Shown here: positions 22,976 to 37,217 of the stretch, in pieces
How positions within the stretch are numbered: position 1 is the first letter of the stretch
Layout: each line of letters opens with the position of its first letter
Origin: Labia minor
Taxonomy: Eukaryota; Arthropoda; Insecta; Dermaptera; Spongiphoridae
DNA length: 64,000 nucleotides
Direction: 5' to 3'
Assembly (NCBI GenBank): GCA_963082975.1
Contig: OY720345.1
Coordinates: 25,242,611-25,306,610 of the forward strand
Notes under the pieces: generated by a model
Databases searched by the model: none
What the model saw: the letters and a program-made list of their open reading frames with translations, nothing else
Told to the model about the DNA's origin: nothing
Position numbers and translations under genes: made by a program

Positions 22976-25900
22976 ATGACTTCATTTGAATATGATATGG
23001 ATTTGAGTAAAGGACTTATGCCAGTAAGTTGTTGATATTTATTATTAACATCCAGAAACAATCAAGTAGTGTTTATCAAAACAAGAAAAAAAACACTATG
23101 AGAATTATATAGATCACCTAACAATTACTATGTTTTCCTAAATGTTACTTTATTTCTCACTATTTTTAAAATTTCCTTTTATCTTATTAATTCAATCTTT
23201 ATTTCCCTTATCTTTATTTTTCAAGTCTTGCTCATACATCTGTTTTTTTACATTTTATTCTTTAATATTATAGCTATATAAAAATAAATATAACTGCATA
23301 TTAAAATAATACTTTATCAAAGTAAAATTAGTTTGAGCTTTTAAATATTTAATTTTAACATGAATATTTGAGCAACGAAAAATATCTAATGCTTAAAAGT
23401 CAACCATTTTTAATATTTTATTTTTATTAATATTATAATTATAGTTAAAACTTAATTTTAAAGGATTTTTAATTTTCTTAACATTTGTAATATATAAAAT
23501 ATATTAATTTTTATTGTTTGAAGACATTTTTTTATTATATATGTTAGATCTTTTTAAAATCTTTTTAATTTTTACAAAACTATACAATAAGTAATTAAAA
23601 CTTTCTTTATTCTATCTAATAGCAAATTCAGGCAATAATTGCACCACCAATTTCTGAAGACACTCAGAGAGCCCAACGACGAACTCGTGACCTTTCTCAT
23701 CCATATTTTCGACGGCCAGGAAAAGGACATAATCGTGATCTTTGTGATGCTTGTGGGGAAGGTGGTGATTTATTATGTTGTGATAAATGTCCAGCCTCAT
23801 TTCATCTTCAATGCCAGTAAGATTTTTGTATTTTCATCATTAAATTTTTATTATAAAACAAAAATTTTGATATATGAATTTCTTTTTCTAGTGATCCTCC
23901 TTTGGAAGAATCTGATATTCCTCCTGGTCAATTTTTTTGTAATAGTTGTGCATATAACGTAAGAATTTATTTTATATTATTGTATTAATTTAAAATTTAG
24001 ATTCCGGATTAAAGCTTTATTTTTTTAGGTTATGTATTTTAAAGTTATTCTCATTCATTACAAAAGAATTACTTTTTCTATCTTGTTAATATATATATAA
24101 TTATATTATGTCTATATTATTGTCTTATTTTTATTTAAGAAATCTTTATCTGAAAAACAAGGACAAAGTAAGCCGTCCACCTCAAATTCAAATGGAAATG
24201 CTAAAAACGTGACTGATTCAGAAAGTAGTCAAGTTCGTCAAGGTTTAGATATTTTAATTGCAGCTGCAGCTGCTTCTAATCCAAAACAATTTGAATTACC
24301 ACGAGAACTTTCTTTACCTGTAATTTTTCCTGGCGATGACAAAGGTATTTAATTCATTTACTATAAATAAATATATTAATTAAAAATAGAAGTTTTTTTT
24401 TATAATTTTAAAATCATAACAAATTTTCAATATCAAATATTTAGATTTACCATAATCGTTAATTATTTTATAATATATTAGGACTTGTCAATTATTAATT
24501 TATATTGAAGATCCGCTTATATTTTTATTAAATATATTTCTTTAATTAAAAGATTTTTGAAATTCTTCCATTAAAATAAGAATATTTGTATCATTTAATA
24601 TTATTAAATTTCTTACAGTCCAACCAAAAGGTCGCCGCACACTCGCAAATCAACGTAAACGAACCCATGAACTGGATGCATCTGGTTTAGTACCACTTCC
24701 AGCAAAAGTGTGCTATCATTGTAGCAAGTAATCTATTCATTTAAATATAATTGTTACATATATATATTGTAGTTTTGTTTACTACTAAACTTATATTTTT
24801 AGATCTTGTCGAAAAGCTCCTTTAATTGCTTGTGATTATTGTTCTTTATTTTGGCATCAAGACTGTTTGAATCCACCTCTTACATCTTTACCAACGGGTA
24901 TGTGGATGTGCCCAAACCACCCTGAACACTTTCTAGTAAGTTTTTAAATATATTTTATTGAGATAATTTTCCTCCCTTTTGACATAAGAAATTAAACATT
25001 TGATTTTGTTTCTTTAAGGATAAAAGACTTAATACTTGTTCAGCAACTGAACGAGTACGATTATGGGATAGATATGCTGGTCCGATTGATCAAGATGCGA
25101 TTAAAATAGAATTTGTCAGAAAAGCAAGAAGGCTCCATTATTTATATCCTGGTGGAACAAATTTTCGATTTCGATCAAAAATATTAGCTCCAAGAAATCG
25201 TGTTAGAGTAAGTAGTAAAAATAAAATAAAAATAAAAAACAAATTGATTATATTTTAATTTTAGAGTAATAATATTTGCTCTTTTATTTGAATTTTATAC
25301 TTTTCTAAATTATAATAAGCAAGGAATTTAAATTATTTCCTTTTTTTAAATATAATTCAAATTTATTGAGCTATGTATCGGTTATGTATCGGAAATTCAC
25401 TTATTATCTTGTTTCATTACAGGTTCCTGATTCTATTATACAACAATATAAATTTCCCCAGTCTTTAGCACCATCTCTAAGAGATCTTGTAAGTTAATAT
25501 TAGATAAAAATTTGTTTTGAGTTTAAAATTATAAGTATATATATTATGTTAAACATTTTTTTTTCTAAATAGATCCGAGAAAATCATCAAATACTAACAG
25601 CTCCTCGGCCAACTCAAGATGAACAGGATACCTGGTTGAGTGGTTTAGTTTCTCTACAACTGGGTTTAGCTTCTAGAATGATAAAAAATAATAACAATGA
25701 AAGTTGTACTATCACAGAAATAAAACCTGAAGTAAAATAACTTTATATATATATATATTTATTTATATAAATATTAATTTTACAAATAAAAAATTGATTT
25801 TTATACCAATCATGTTTTAAACTATTTTTTAATAATTATTTCACATATTTTTTTTTAGATATGCCCTAATTGTCGAAAAAATAAATCACACGAAACCAAT

Positions 25901-27961
25901 TCATCGGATGAATTAGAAATGTCAGACATATGTAGTTGTTCTCTTATTTCAAATTCTTTAACTAATGGAGATTATCATGTAAATGGAATTTTAGAATCTA
26001 CAAATGATGATGTAAATATCATATTCATTAATTTTTTTTATAAATTTAATATATTATATTTTCATATCTTTTTTTACAGGTATTCAATAAAACTCTTATA
26101 AATAAAATGTCTACATCTTCAAAACAGAACAATTCATTAATTAAATATATTAATTCAAAGATGTTAAAAGGTAATTCAAGCGTAATTTTCGTTTTTTAAT
26201 ATAATTATCTAAGTTATTTCTTTAATTAAATTTATATTCATATATTTTGTTATTGATTTTTAGATGAATCTTCCAATATTAATTCATCTAGTAGTATAAA
26301 TTTAATTTTTGATTTAAATAAAGAACAAGGTAATTACTTTAATTTAATAATCATGTTTATAATTTGTAAATATTCATATATATATATATATAATTTGCAT
26401 TTTAATATCTGTTATTTTAGATTTGGACTTATCAAATTTGGATCAACGGCTTGTTTATTTACTAGCGAGTCAACGATTACAGGAACTTAACCGAAGTGAT
26501 CATTGTTTTTCAAATTCATCAACTAATTTAAAAATTGAAGACAAACCATTAAAGTCAACTAGTGAAACTTCATCTCCAAATGATAATAATGTTAAATTTA
26601 CAAACGTTAAAGCAACAATAAGTCAATTGACCACTGAGGGGCTATGCTTGCCTTTATTAGGAAATTCATTTACAATAGGAACAGGTTTAAATTTGTTAAT
26701 CATTTTTCTTTCATTTATATTTGTGAAATTTTTCTAAAAATTATTTTTAATGTGTTTTAGGATCTGATATGGATCTTTGTTTAAGCCTTCATGGCTTTTG
26801 TAAAAATGTAAGTCCCAAACACGCTGTTATCTACTATGATAAAGACACAGCTCATTATGAATTACTTAATTACTCTGAACATGGAACTACTGTAGATAAT
26901 GTTCTTTATTCATGCGATTTGATTGACCGATGTTCATCACAAGAGAAGGTATTTAATTTTAAATTAAAATATGTAAAGTATGCACATAATGTAAACATTT
27001 TCAATTTAAAATCTTCTCTGTATTGTTAAGTTTATAAAAATATCCAATTCCATTATTATACAATTTAATTTTTACCTTAATAAAACAATGTGTACTGATT
27101 AATAATTTCTAATAAAATTAATATTTTTAAAAATTTAAGGATGACGAATCAGATAAAAAAATTCGAGAACAAAGGAAATTAATGCGTGAAATTGTTGATA
27201 AACATCAAAAAAAGAAACAAAAAGAGGATCCATCAAAGTACAATAATAATAAATCAACTAAACGAATTCCTGTTTATCAGGTAAAATTTAAATCAAATAT
27301 ATATAAAGAGGAAGAATCTGTTAAGTTTTATGTAGTCATAATTCTGTTTCGTTGTGCTAATATTAAATTAATATTTTTTAAACAAAAAAAATATATAAAA
27401 AAAAACATTGAACTGAAAACCATATTAAACAAACTCCATCATTAAAATATCAAACAATATATTTATGTAAACATTCAAAATCGGCGCTTGAGATTTGAAG
27501 GTGTGAATAAATATATTTACAGTATCAAATTGTTGATGAAAATTTTTTACTATTAATATTTCATTTTACATTACAGACTGCAGTTAACTTTTGCATCCTA
27601 ACATAGTTTGTCTATTTCTTATCGCCGACCCTATATTAAGATTAGTAACATTGAAACCTATAATATAACTTAACAGATAAACCCATTTAATGCAGTTTTA
27701 TTTATTTGTTAATTTTAATTAACTTTTTAAAATATATTATAGCAACTAATGACGCCATCATCTTCGGTATTCTGTAATTGTACTAAAACAAGTACAAAGT
27801 CAATGAACTCTAATCATACTGGTTGGGAAGGATCTGCTGTATTATATCATGGATGTCATATTAAATTTGGTTGCCAACAATATATTTTTTCGATAAATGA
27901 TCAAAAATCGACGTATTATTTGGATACTATAAAAGCAATTAAAGATTCATTACCAGAATAA
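22976..27961 (+). CDS. Phf12: PHD finger protein 12 (PHF12/Pf1) homologue
   Basis: Sixteen exons: 22976-23023, 23623-23816, 23892-23958, 24140-24344, 24619-24727, 24803-24935, 25019-25207, 25423-25488, 25573-25731, 25859-26011, 26080-26170, 26264-26329, 26421-26684, 26761-26948, 27140-27280 and 27743-27961, giving 763 residues. PHF12 is a chromatin co-repressor subunit linking SIN3-histone deacetylase and MRG15 complexes. The start [20 protein letters not shown] matches the family. PHD1 lies at about residues 57-100 ([16 protein letters not shown]), then a SIN3-interaction-like stretch [16 protein letters not shown], then PHD2 at about 203-245 (CYHC...[12 protein letters not shown]). An FHA domain near residues 565-650 contains [17 protein letters not shown] and [15 protein letters not shown]. 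The C-terminus has [19 protein letters not shown] poly(A) signal AATAAA lies at 28017. The middle (exons 10-12) is poorly conserved, so those borders are less certain. Confidence 0.94.
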
Positions 27962-30687
27962 CAACACAATTATTTTAAATCCATTATTTGTTTTTTGCTT
28001 TGTACTATTTAATGTAAATAAATTTTGTATAAATGTATCATATGAAAAAATTGTTAGGACTACTTAAATTAAATTTAAGCTGTAAATAAATAATTTATTG
28101 TTATTAAATTTTTTATTTTATTTTTAAAAACTTATTTTTACGAATTTCGAATTTCTATTAAACTAAAAAACAGATTCAAATTTATATTGAAATAAAAGAA
28201 AGAGAAAAAGGAACTGCTTCTTTTTTATTACTGAAATTAAATAATTAATTGAATATTTTATTAAAAGTAATAAATGTTTGTTTTTTTTAAAAAAAAATTA
28301 TCCTAATCCTATCCCTCAAATATTTTAAAACAACAATATTCAGTAGACAATAATAGGCAATTTATATATTTTCTTACAATAAAATTAATATATAGGGAAA
28401 GAAATTTGATAAATTCAACATATTTTCGAATTATACCTAACGATATGAAAAATTCTGGATACTTGATGTTTATTTTTAAGAAAATATTTTAAAATTATTT
28501 AACTCAATAGATTGCTAATTTTGTTTAAAACCAGTTTAGAAATTAGCTTTATTACTATTAACTTTAAATAAATTAATATTAAAATATAATTAAAAGTTAA
28601 TGGTTAAACAAAATCCAGATTATTATAATTTTTATTTATATTTCTCTTTATCCTTTTTATTTTATTTAATTTTACAATATTGCAAATATTTTTGGGATTC
28701 TAGATTTTAGTCTATGTGAAAGTTAGAATTTTGGGTGATTAATCGTCAGCACTAGCACTGACGTGTAGCTCGTTCCAGAGTCTGAGGCGGTTGGTCTGTG
28801 GTCTGAGGTATACTGAGTTCGACTTTGAGGTCTACCTGAGTGGTCAGCAAACCTATCCACCAATGACCTAAACCTAAACATCAAGCATACCCGTTTCAGA
28901 GCCCGCTCAAGCCTTTACGACGCCCATGGCAATAGAATAAATTGCCGCCCTTCACACGATACTCTTTCAATCCCACTAAACTCTCAACATAATTTTGTTT
29001 TCTGACAATCCAAGCTTTAAAGTGATTTGTAGAGGGTCGCCAGCCTTTGGCCATGATAGCTTGAGTTTTATATTATATTTATATTTAAACACATTTTTAA
29101 TCGCTTCAAGAATGGTTCAATTTCGTTGCTGTTCAGCAGTGGTATTTCACTTATGGTATTTCGATCAATCGAATTTCTGTGCGTTTATTTATGTTTCATC
29201 AGACATTTCACTCATTTACATTCAAAACAATATAACTTTTTCAAAAAACTAAGCCTTTTAAGCACATGTTCGTTTGAGAGAATAATCATCATCATCATCT
29301 AATGGTAAAAACCGCAAATACTTTTTTATTTATAGTAAAAAAAATATTTTTATAAATTTAATTTATTTAAATTATAAGTGAAAAATTATCACTATTACAG
29401 ATTTTTTTAATGTTATTTATTTTTAGAAATATCTTATTTTATAAATATATATATATGTATATTAAATAATTATGTCTACTGCTGGTAAATAAATTTTAAT
29501 TATTATTATTATTTAATATATTTAATTATTATTAAAGTTATTTTGTTTGAAGAGTAGAAAAGTAAATTTGCTTAATTTTTAATTTTGGATTAACTGGAAA
29601 TCACCAATAGTTTTGTTGTGATTCATCCAAATACCTTTCAGATAAATAATAAACATCTAAATTCTATTATTATTATTTAGTAACTATTATTATATTATTT
29701 TGAATTAATTACAATAAATATATTAATAAATTCAAATTATTAATTTAATTAAAAGAAAAAAATGAAAATATTAATATTTTTAAAAAAATTATTGATAATT
29801 ATTATTATATTTTTATATGGTGATTAGAATTTGAAAAGTGAGCATTTTTCAATAAATAACATAAAATACATGATATAAAGTTGGAAACATTGTTTTGAAT
29901 TGAATCATCAACTCAATATGTCGATTTGACTAAATTTCTCTAACCTTACACATCTTATATAAAAATTATGTATTATATAATAAAAATTAATATCTCCACA
30001 AACAAAATAATTAAGGATGATTAAATTGCAAATATATTAACATATCAAAAAGGAATGAAAGACATTATATATCTAAAGCTGCGACAATTGTCAAAGTATT
30101 TACTTTAATTATATATACTTATTTTCAAATAGATATACATATTATTTACTTTTACACTTTGTGAATTTATTTTTAAAGGAATTCTTTGAATTATTAAGTT
30201 TTTAAGAAAAATTAATTTATTAATCTGTTGATTTTAATTGATTATTTTTATCACATAATTGTAATTTTTTTAAATAAATGACATCTGAAAGGTGACATTA
30301 TTCGTTTATAAATTTATTAATATATTAACAAAATAAAAAAAATTAAAATTGAACAACTTGCCGATATTGTTTTTCACGTGATTATATTAAAGACTTTATT
30401 CAATATATTTATTGGTGCCAAGCAACTATTTGTCATTCTATTAGGTCATCAAATTATTGAATACAAGTTAATTGGATATGTTTTCTAAACACGATATAGA
30501 ATTGAATTGTTTGAACTTGAACGATATATGATTCATTTTCTTTATTCATAAAGGATCAAAAATTTAACTTTACATTAACTTCTAAGAATAAATTGATACT
30601 TAAAATTGTAAATCAATATATATATATATAGATATATATATATATATTAATTGCCTGATATTTATTAAATAATATTTTTTTTTTTAG
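27962..30687 (+). other. Phf12-TLCD3 intergenic region with repeat relic
   Basis: No gene recognised. A GC-richer relic at about 28680-29060 begins AATATTTTTGGGATTCTAGA, like the arms of the 3841 foldback element, and continues through CCCGCTCAAGCCTTTACGAC. The reading frame at 28995-29252 has no family resemblance. The rest is AT-rich, with a (TA)n run near 30620-30646 just before the next gene. Confidence 0.55.
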
Positions 30688-32650
30688 ATGAGCCGATTAC
30701 GAAAAAATTTTCAATCATATTTATCTTTTATTATACTTATTTTTACTACACTAGGATCAGTATATTTTGCTGCATATACATTGTCGTATTTACATCCTGA
30801 AGATCATATTAATGTTTTACATGGCAGCTTATTAACTTGTTTAGGCTTCCTTTTTTTTGTTTCACTTTTTCATTTACTCAATTATTTTCAATTACAAACG
30901 AAATATGGACATGCATTTCGATTAAAATATGAATTAAATTTTGCAGAAGTTTTAGATATTTCTAATAAGTAAGTTTATTGCGAATCATATGGCATCTCTA
31001 TTATGAAATTTATTAATGAAATTTTTTTTTATTATTATTTTCCAGAATTGTATCAACTGTGCAAGCTATTTTATCTTGTGTAACAGGGACTGTCGTTTGT
31101 GCATGGTCCTGTACAAGAGATTTTTTACGTTCCTCTCATTATCTAAGTGAAGGATATGCTTGGTTTGGAGCAGCGTATTTTTTTTATGATATTTGGTCAA
31201 TGTATCGCGTACATGAAGAAGAATGCCGTTATGTAAATAATTCATTGCCAATATCCAATAAAAATGAAAATAAAATACAATCAAAAGGTAATTTTTTTAA
31301 TCTAAATTAAATTATTATTAATGAAAAGTCCCTTAACTCCTTAATTTTTTATCAATGTCATTTCTGAAATATAATATATATATATAAATGCATGAAGAAA
31401 TAAAATCAAAATTGATTGAACATCTTTCGTTTATTTCTCTTCAGTGTTTTACTTACCTTGAATATTATTTTACAATAATTTATGAATTCCATGTTTTATC
31501 ATTAATTGATTAATATTAATTTATATATATTAAGTGACGTTCTTTAAATTATTAAAGCTTTGGTGGTTGTTTTTATTTATAAGGGAATTTTGTAAATAAA
31601 ACCACATATTGATATTTTTTATTGTAAATTTATTCAAAAAAATACACAACGTTTCGATTGCTACTTCTGCAATCGTTATCAAGCGACTGCACTATCCGAG
31701 CGTCCAGTGCCGTCAGACGACTGACGTTCTTTCATTATTTTTATAAAATTAATTTCTTTAAGCTTGTTGGAGCGTATCTCTTCGTGCTAGTTCTTCCTCT
31801 CAATATATCAATAATCGGTTATCTCGTATAGTTCATTATCTTCAAGATCAACCGATTATAATAGCACATCATTTATTTATTGGTTCCTTCGGCTTTTTAG
31901 TCATCGTGGTAAATATTAATTAAGTTACATTTTCTATTTCAAGGCCAACATCAACTATTTGTATAATTTTAATTAAATATTAAAAATAAATTTCTATCAC
32001 TTTTAGTATCTTAGAGGTGGATTAGGAGATTGTATTTTTGGTTTTGTTTATTTAATGGAACTCTCAACGCCATTTGTTTCATTTCGCGGAATTTTAAGTA
32101 AACTAAGAGTAAGTAATTATTTTTAAATTTTTTGCATGCAATTTACAAAATATAGTAATTTTCACACAAAATTACTCACGTTAAATTAATTTCATTTTAG
32201 TTAAAATCATCTACGTTATATTTAGCAAATGGAATTATTATGGTATGGACCTTTTTTATTTGTCGAATTGTTTTGTTTCCTTATATGTATTATTTATACA
32301 GTCGCTCCATTGGGTCATCATTTTTTCAGGTATTTAATTTATTTTTTTAATAAGCAAGGTATATGTATTCAAAATCTATATTTATATCCATTTTTTACTT
32401 TTTTTGCAATTGACAGGCAATTTCTTCACTTCCAAAGGTATGTCTTGTTTCGACAATGATTATAGCTCTTCCCCAAGTTTATTGGTTCCTATTGATGCTT
32501 CGTGGCGCATTTAAAACTTTTTTTCAACAACCATCTTCCAATAACCCCTTATTAAAGAATTCTAATGGCCTACATCCTAAAAGAGATTTTGCTTCAGAAA
32601 ATTCTAATGCAAAATCTATCTATCGACGACAAATAATAAATAAAAATTAA
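30688..32650 (+). CDS. TLC-domain membrane protein, TLCD3/FAM57 type
   Basis: Six exons: 30688-30968, 31046-31287, 31763-31908, 32007-32108, 32201-32329 and 32417-32650, giving 377 residues. TLC-domain proteins are multi-pass membrane proteins; TLCD3 members act in ceramide or membrane-lipid metabolism. Seen: an N-terminal hydrophobic segment, a second after HPEDHINVLHG, then KIVSTVQAILSCVTGTVVCA, a helix with GYAWFGAAYFFYDIWSMY, AHHLFIGSFGFLVIV, and the typical LRGGLGDCIFGFVYLMELST followed by TPFVSFRGIL. Then come FFICRIVLFPYMYYLY and a last helix, VYWFLLMLRGAF. The polar tail (QQPSSNNPLLKNSNG onward) makes it longer than human TLCD3A (about 257). A splice acceptor-like TTTTTAG lies just before the ATG, so a 5' non-coding exon is possible. 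Intron 2 contains a small retroelement insertion. Confidence 0.88.
31546..31721 (+). mobile_element. Short retroelement insertion in TLCD3 intron 2
   Basis: A 176-bp segment flanked by perfect 11-bp copies of TGACGTTCTTT (31535-31545 and 31722-31732). It contains CACAACGTTTCGATTGCTAC followed by TTCTGCAATCGTTATCAAGC, a motif style familiar from Penelope-like elements. No coding sequence. The target duplication is certain; the class is a guess. Confidence 0.65.
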
Positions 32651-34930
32651 ATAATTATTATTTAAGAAGGAAGTTATCTAACAATTTTCCTTGATTATGA
32701 AATTTATTATTTAATGTTATTTTATATCTTATCAAGTAACAAGAGAAAAATAACATTAAAAAAATGTATCATGGTTATATTAGTATTATGATTGTGATTT
32801 TTTTTATATTGTTTTATATAGAGAAAGAAAGACTTGAAGATGTGTAAAAATATTCTTGTAAAATTGAAATCTCTATTTTATTATAAAATAGCTTTGTATT
32901 ATTAAATATTAATATTTATTTATTTATTATTATGTTAATAATTCTTATCTCTTTATAATACTTTTATTATGCATAATAACCTATTTTCGAATAATGAGAT
33001 TAAAATCTTATTTCGACTTTGATATTTTTTGATAACTTCCTTAAATATAATAAAATAATTGCTAAAGATATTGAATTTAGTCGAAGGACTAAATATTCCT
33101 TCAAAAGAACAATCAAATTATATTTAATATTTCATAAAATATACCAAAGATGTTTTATCAAAGATATATAATTTTTAGACTGCACCTCAAATGGTTAATC
33201 TTACATAAAATTATGTATAACTTTTATAAACATACATATATGTTTTAATATTTCCAAAAGTATTTTCGATTAAGATCTTTAATTATAATGTATTGAATTT
33301 TTCTCATAAATATTTATAGAAACTAGTTTTTGATGTTTTAATTATTTAATAGAATTACAATTTTTTAAAATTATTTTGATATAGTTGAATTTTGATACTA
33401 ATGTTAACAATATATATAAATATATAATTATATACTCTGAATGTGAATCAGAAAGCATTTTTTAAACAGTTAAAGCTTTCCAAAATTTATAATTATTATA
33501 CTGAAGAAATTCAGTATGAAAGAATCTCTATATGCCAAATGTTAGTTTAATATAAATAAATTCCCTATATTTTTTTTAATATATATTTTCAAAGTCAATA
33601 TTCCAAAAAATATAAAAATCCATTTTTTTAAAATAAAATATATATTACAATTTTTGAGCATTGTTTCTTTTGTTAATAAGGTTACATTTAAAAAAAAATT
33701 CTCTTCATTCAGGAAAATTTTTAAAATGAAAATGTTTTATAAATCATTAGATATTAAGTAATGAATCATTTTTATTATATAATTAAAGTCTTATAGAATA
33801 TTTTTTAAATTAAAAAAATATAAATAAATTGTATATTTTAAATTTTATTTTTTTAATAATGCCATTTATCATTACTTTGGTCCCTAGTCTTCAACACTCG
33901 ATTGACCAATGTGTTTGTTACTAACTAATAGAAATACTTCCAATTTTTATAATTTTTTCTTTTATTTCTCAATTTCCACAAAATGAATATCACTTTAATA
34001 ATTAAATCAATTAAATACTTAATATCTTTAAATTATAATTCTTTATTTATTTCTCATATATTTCATATTCTTAATTTCATTTATTGAGAAATTTTTTTAA
34101 AGTACTTTATTATTATAATGATTAATAATAAATATTATTCATAACATTTATAGAACTTAGTAAAAAATAGTCTCGTATTTCAAGACTAAATGTCTTTTTA
34201 ATACAACTATCAATTAATTTATACTTGTTAATTATAGAAAATTATATTGAAATAAATAAACAATCAAATATATGTGATTAATATATAAAGAAAAAATTCA
34301 AAGTCAATTTTGTTCACTTAAGATTATTTATTTATTAATTCTAACCTTAATAATTGTGTATAACATATTTTGTAAAGAATCTGCGAGAGCTTATCATTAA
34401 TATTAAAGGTTTTTATTTAAATGATATACATGTAAATAGTTTCTATTGAAAAATCCGTCATGTAAATATATTAATTAAAAAGCATCAAATTTAATTTTAG
34501 TGTATGTAAATCAATAATTATATAAAAAATAATAACCATTATACTAATACTTTTGATTCATTTTTTTAAAACCAAAATATATTATTTAATAAATTTATAA
34601 CTGTTTAATTTTTTATTATTTCTTTTGTTCCTATCCTTTATGAATCCATTTTATACGTAATGATACAAAAATATAGGCCAAAATATTTTAAATACTAAAA
34701 AAGCTAACTTTAAAATAATATATATTATAAATAAATCAGGATTTGAAATAAAATAATCATTTATGTTAAGAACGTTATTTTTATTAAAAATTTGTTGCAT
34801 CATTATAAATGTGAAAATTGTGATAAAATTATTCACATATTAATACCTTAGAAACTGGAAATTAATTAAATGCATGGTTAATAATTAAATGAGGTGACAA
34901 GTTAGAAAGCGCAATATAATAATTATAATT
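32651..34930. other. Convergent intergenic region TLCD3/CCT6
   Basis: About 2.3 kb of very AT-rich sequence that must include the two 3' UTRs. I see no coding region, RNA gene or clear transposon. Confidence 0.6.
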
Positions 34931-37169
34931 TTATCCTTTCAAAGATGACATTCCAGCACGCATGATTTCATCAACAAGTAACAAATTGGAGGCAATTATA
35001 GTACTGAAAATATAATTAAAAAAAGTTCGTTATTTAAGGTAAAAAAAAAAAAAATCATAAAAATTAGTCTTGAAACCTACCATGAATTAAGAATTTGTTT
35101 TTTGACTATATAATTATCAAAGACTCCTAATTCAACTGGATTAGCAGGCTCCCCAGAATTAATATCTAATCCAATTGGAGTTTTTGTGGATTCTTGTAAA
35201 TTGGCCTCATCTAGGAGTTTAACAATAACATCTTGAGTATCAAAACCAGAATTAACTGCTAGTGTTTTGGGGATTGTTAATAGAGCATCGGCATAGGCTT
35301 GTACGCCTAATTTCGCTTTTCCCTGGATAACATTATCTTTATTTTTAATTAAAGATTTATGGGCTGCAATTTCAAAGGCTCCTGCACCAGGAACAACAAA
35401 TCCTAAAATAAAATAAAAATTCACAGATATTATAATATTAATCATTAAGAGTACAGATGATTTGAAATACCATCGACTAATGCGTTATTGATTGCTCGAA
35501 GACCATCATGGATTGCATCTTTAACTTGAATTAGAGTGTGTTTATTAGGTCCTTTCGACAAAATAGTTACACTCAAGGGTCCTTTGCATTCTTCAACAAA
35601 GGTATATTTATTTTCACCCTACAAATTTAATGAAAAAAATAAAATATCTAAACAAGTATATAAAAATTATAAAAATAATCAATCTCTTTTCATTTATTTA
35701 CTGTGAAAAATATTTATTTATAAGTAAGTTAATTTTTATAGTTCTCAATAGAAAAAGTAGACTTACTAAGACATGTTCGTAAACAAGTCCGGCATATCCT
35801 AAACATTCTTCTGTTAAGTCATCAACAGAATTCATTGCAATTCCTCCACAAGCTAAAGTTAATCTTTCCATATTACGTCTTTTAGCTCTTCTTAAACCAA
35901 TAATATTCTCTTTTGCAAAAGCATCCAAAGACATTGGATCAATACCCTAAATTAAAATTAAAATATAATATATAATTACATTTCAATTATATCATTAATT
36001 CTCATCTTGAACTTACTTTTTGATTAATAACTACAAATGATTTATCTGTATTATCACAAAGGCGTTTCTTTAAAGCAATGACTTTTTGAACACGTTGATT
36101 AATAAATTCACGTTCAGCCATGACAAGTTTATCCCGATCTTCGGCAGATTTATAGAAAAATCCACTATTGACTTCGCTATAATAAAGAAATATAATAAAA
36201 AAATATTAAATAGAAAATAAAAACAATAATTATATATTTTTCTCAAGTTTTAATTTGTGAATATCAATTAAATACCTTTTTTCATATTCCATTGAAACAT
36301 TGCATGTTAGAATATAACAATTTTCTAATCTCTTAGGCATATCCGGATGCCGTGATCCATGATCCAGAACCAACCCTTTAATTAAGGTGGTTTCAGTAGC
36401 GGTTTTATGTTGCATCTCCATTAATTCAATCATGTGAAGATCCACGCCTTTGCCAGCTACCGACTCAGTTTCACGATTTGGATTAGCACCACGAATAGCA
36501 AGAACTGCATCTACACATACCTAAGCAAATAATTAGAAAATGTATTTTATTATAATCTTTGAAAAAATTAAAAAATAATTATAATTACCTCAGAAAGGAG
36601 ATCTGCAATTTTATGATGAACTTTTGTCCTAAGTGAAGTGCGAGCAACATCCATTAATCCTTCTCGGGAAATTGTGACAGGGATCTATTTTTAAAAATAA
36701 TTATGTTTGTGAATAAAATATGATTAATTAATTATTAATAACTTTTTTAAGAGAAAGAAAATCACAGTCGATATTGAGTTAAATATTTAAAATATGATAA
36801 AAAATTAAATTAATTCATAACTTTATAATAATATAGATGTAAACAATACCTCCCTTACTATCGTCGGTCGGTAAAAAAGATTAACACATAGCGGATATTT
36901 CAAAAATTAAAAAAAGGAAAGAAAATTTCTAACATTTTATTTTCATAACCCTTTTGTATTAATTTTGATAACAATTCTATCTTTCATCATGGTCTTCTTC
37001 AGAAATTAGTGATTGAGGGGTATTTATGAGAGAAACATAATATACTCATAGTAACATCTATATATATAAAAAAAGGTTTTTGTCTGCACATTGATCAGAA
37101 TTTAAAAATTTTTGCATATCTTCGCGTTTCATGACCTCTAGAATCCAAAAGTGACTTTAGAATTTTTCA

Positions 37170-37217
<48 letters not shown>

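Noticed and set aside
28995..29252. 85-residue frame as a gene
   Set aside because: It runs out of a repeat relic into AT-rich DNA, with no splice or family support.
34651..34836. 61-residue hydrophobic frame
   Set aside because: Composition is what AT-rich DNA gives by chance (Phe, Ile, Asn rich); it sits in the convergent 3' flank.
37167..37216. CRISPR-like array
   Set aside because: It is a plain (CTGT)n microsatellite inside a Helitron, without spacers, in eukaryotic DNA.
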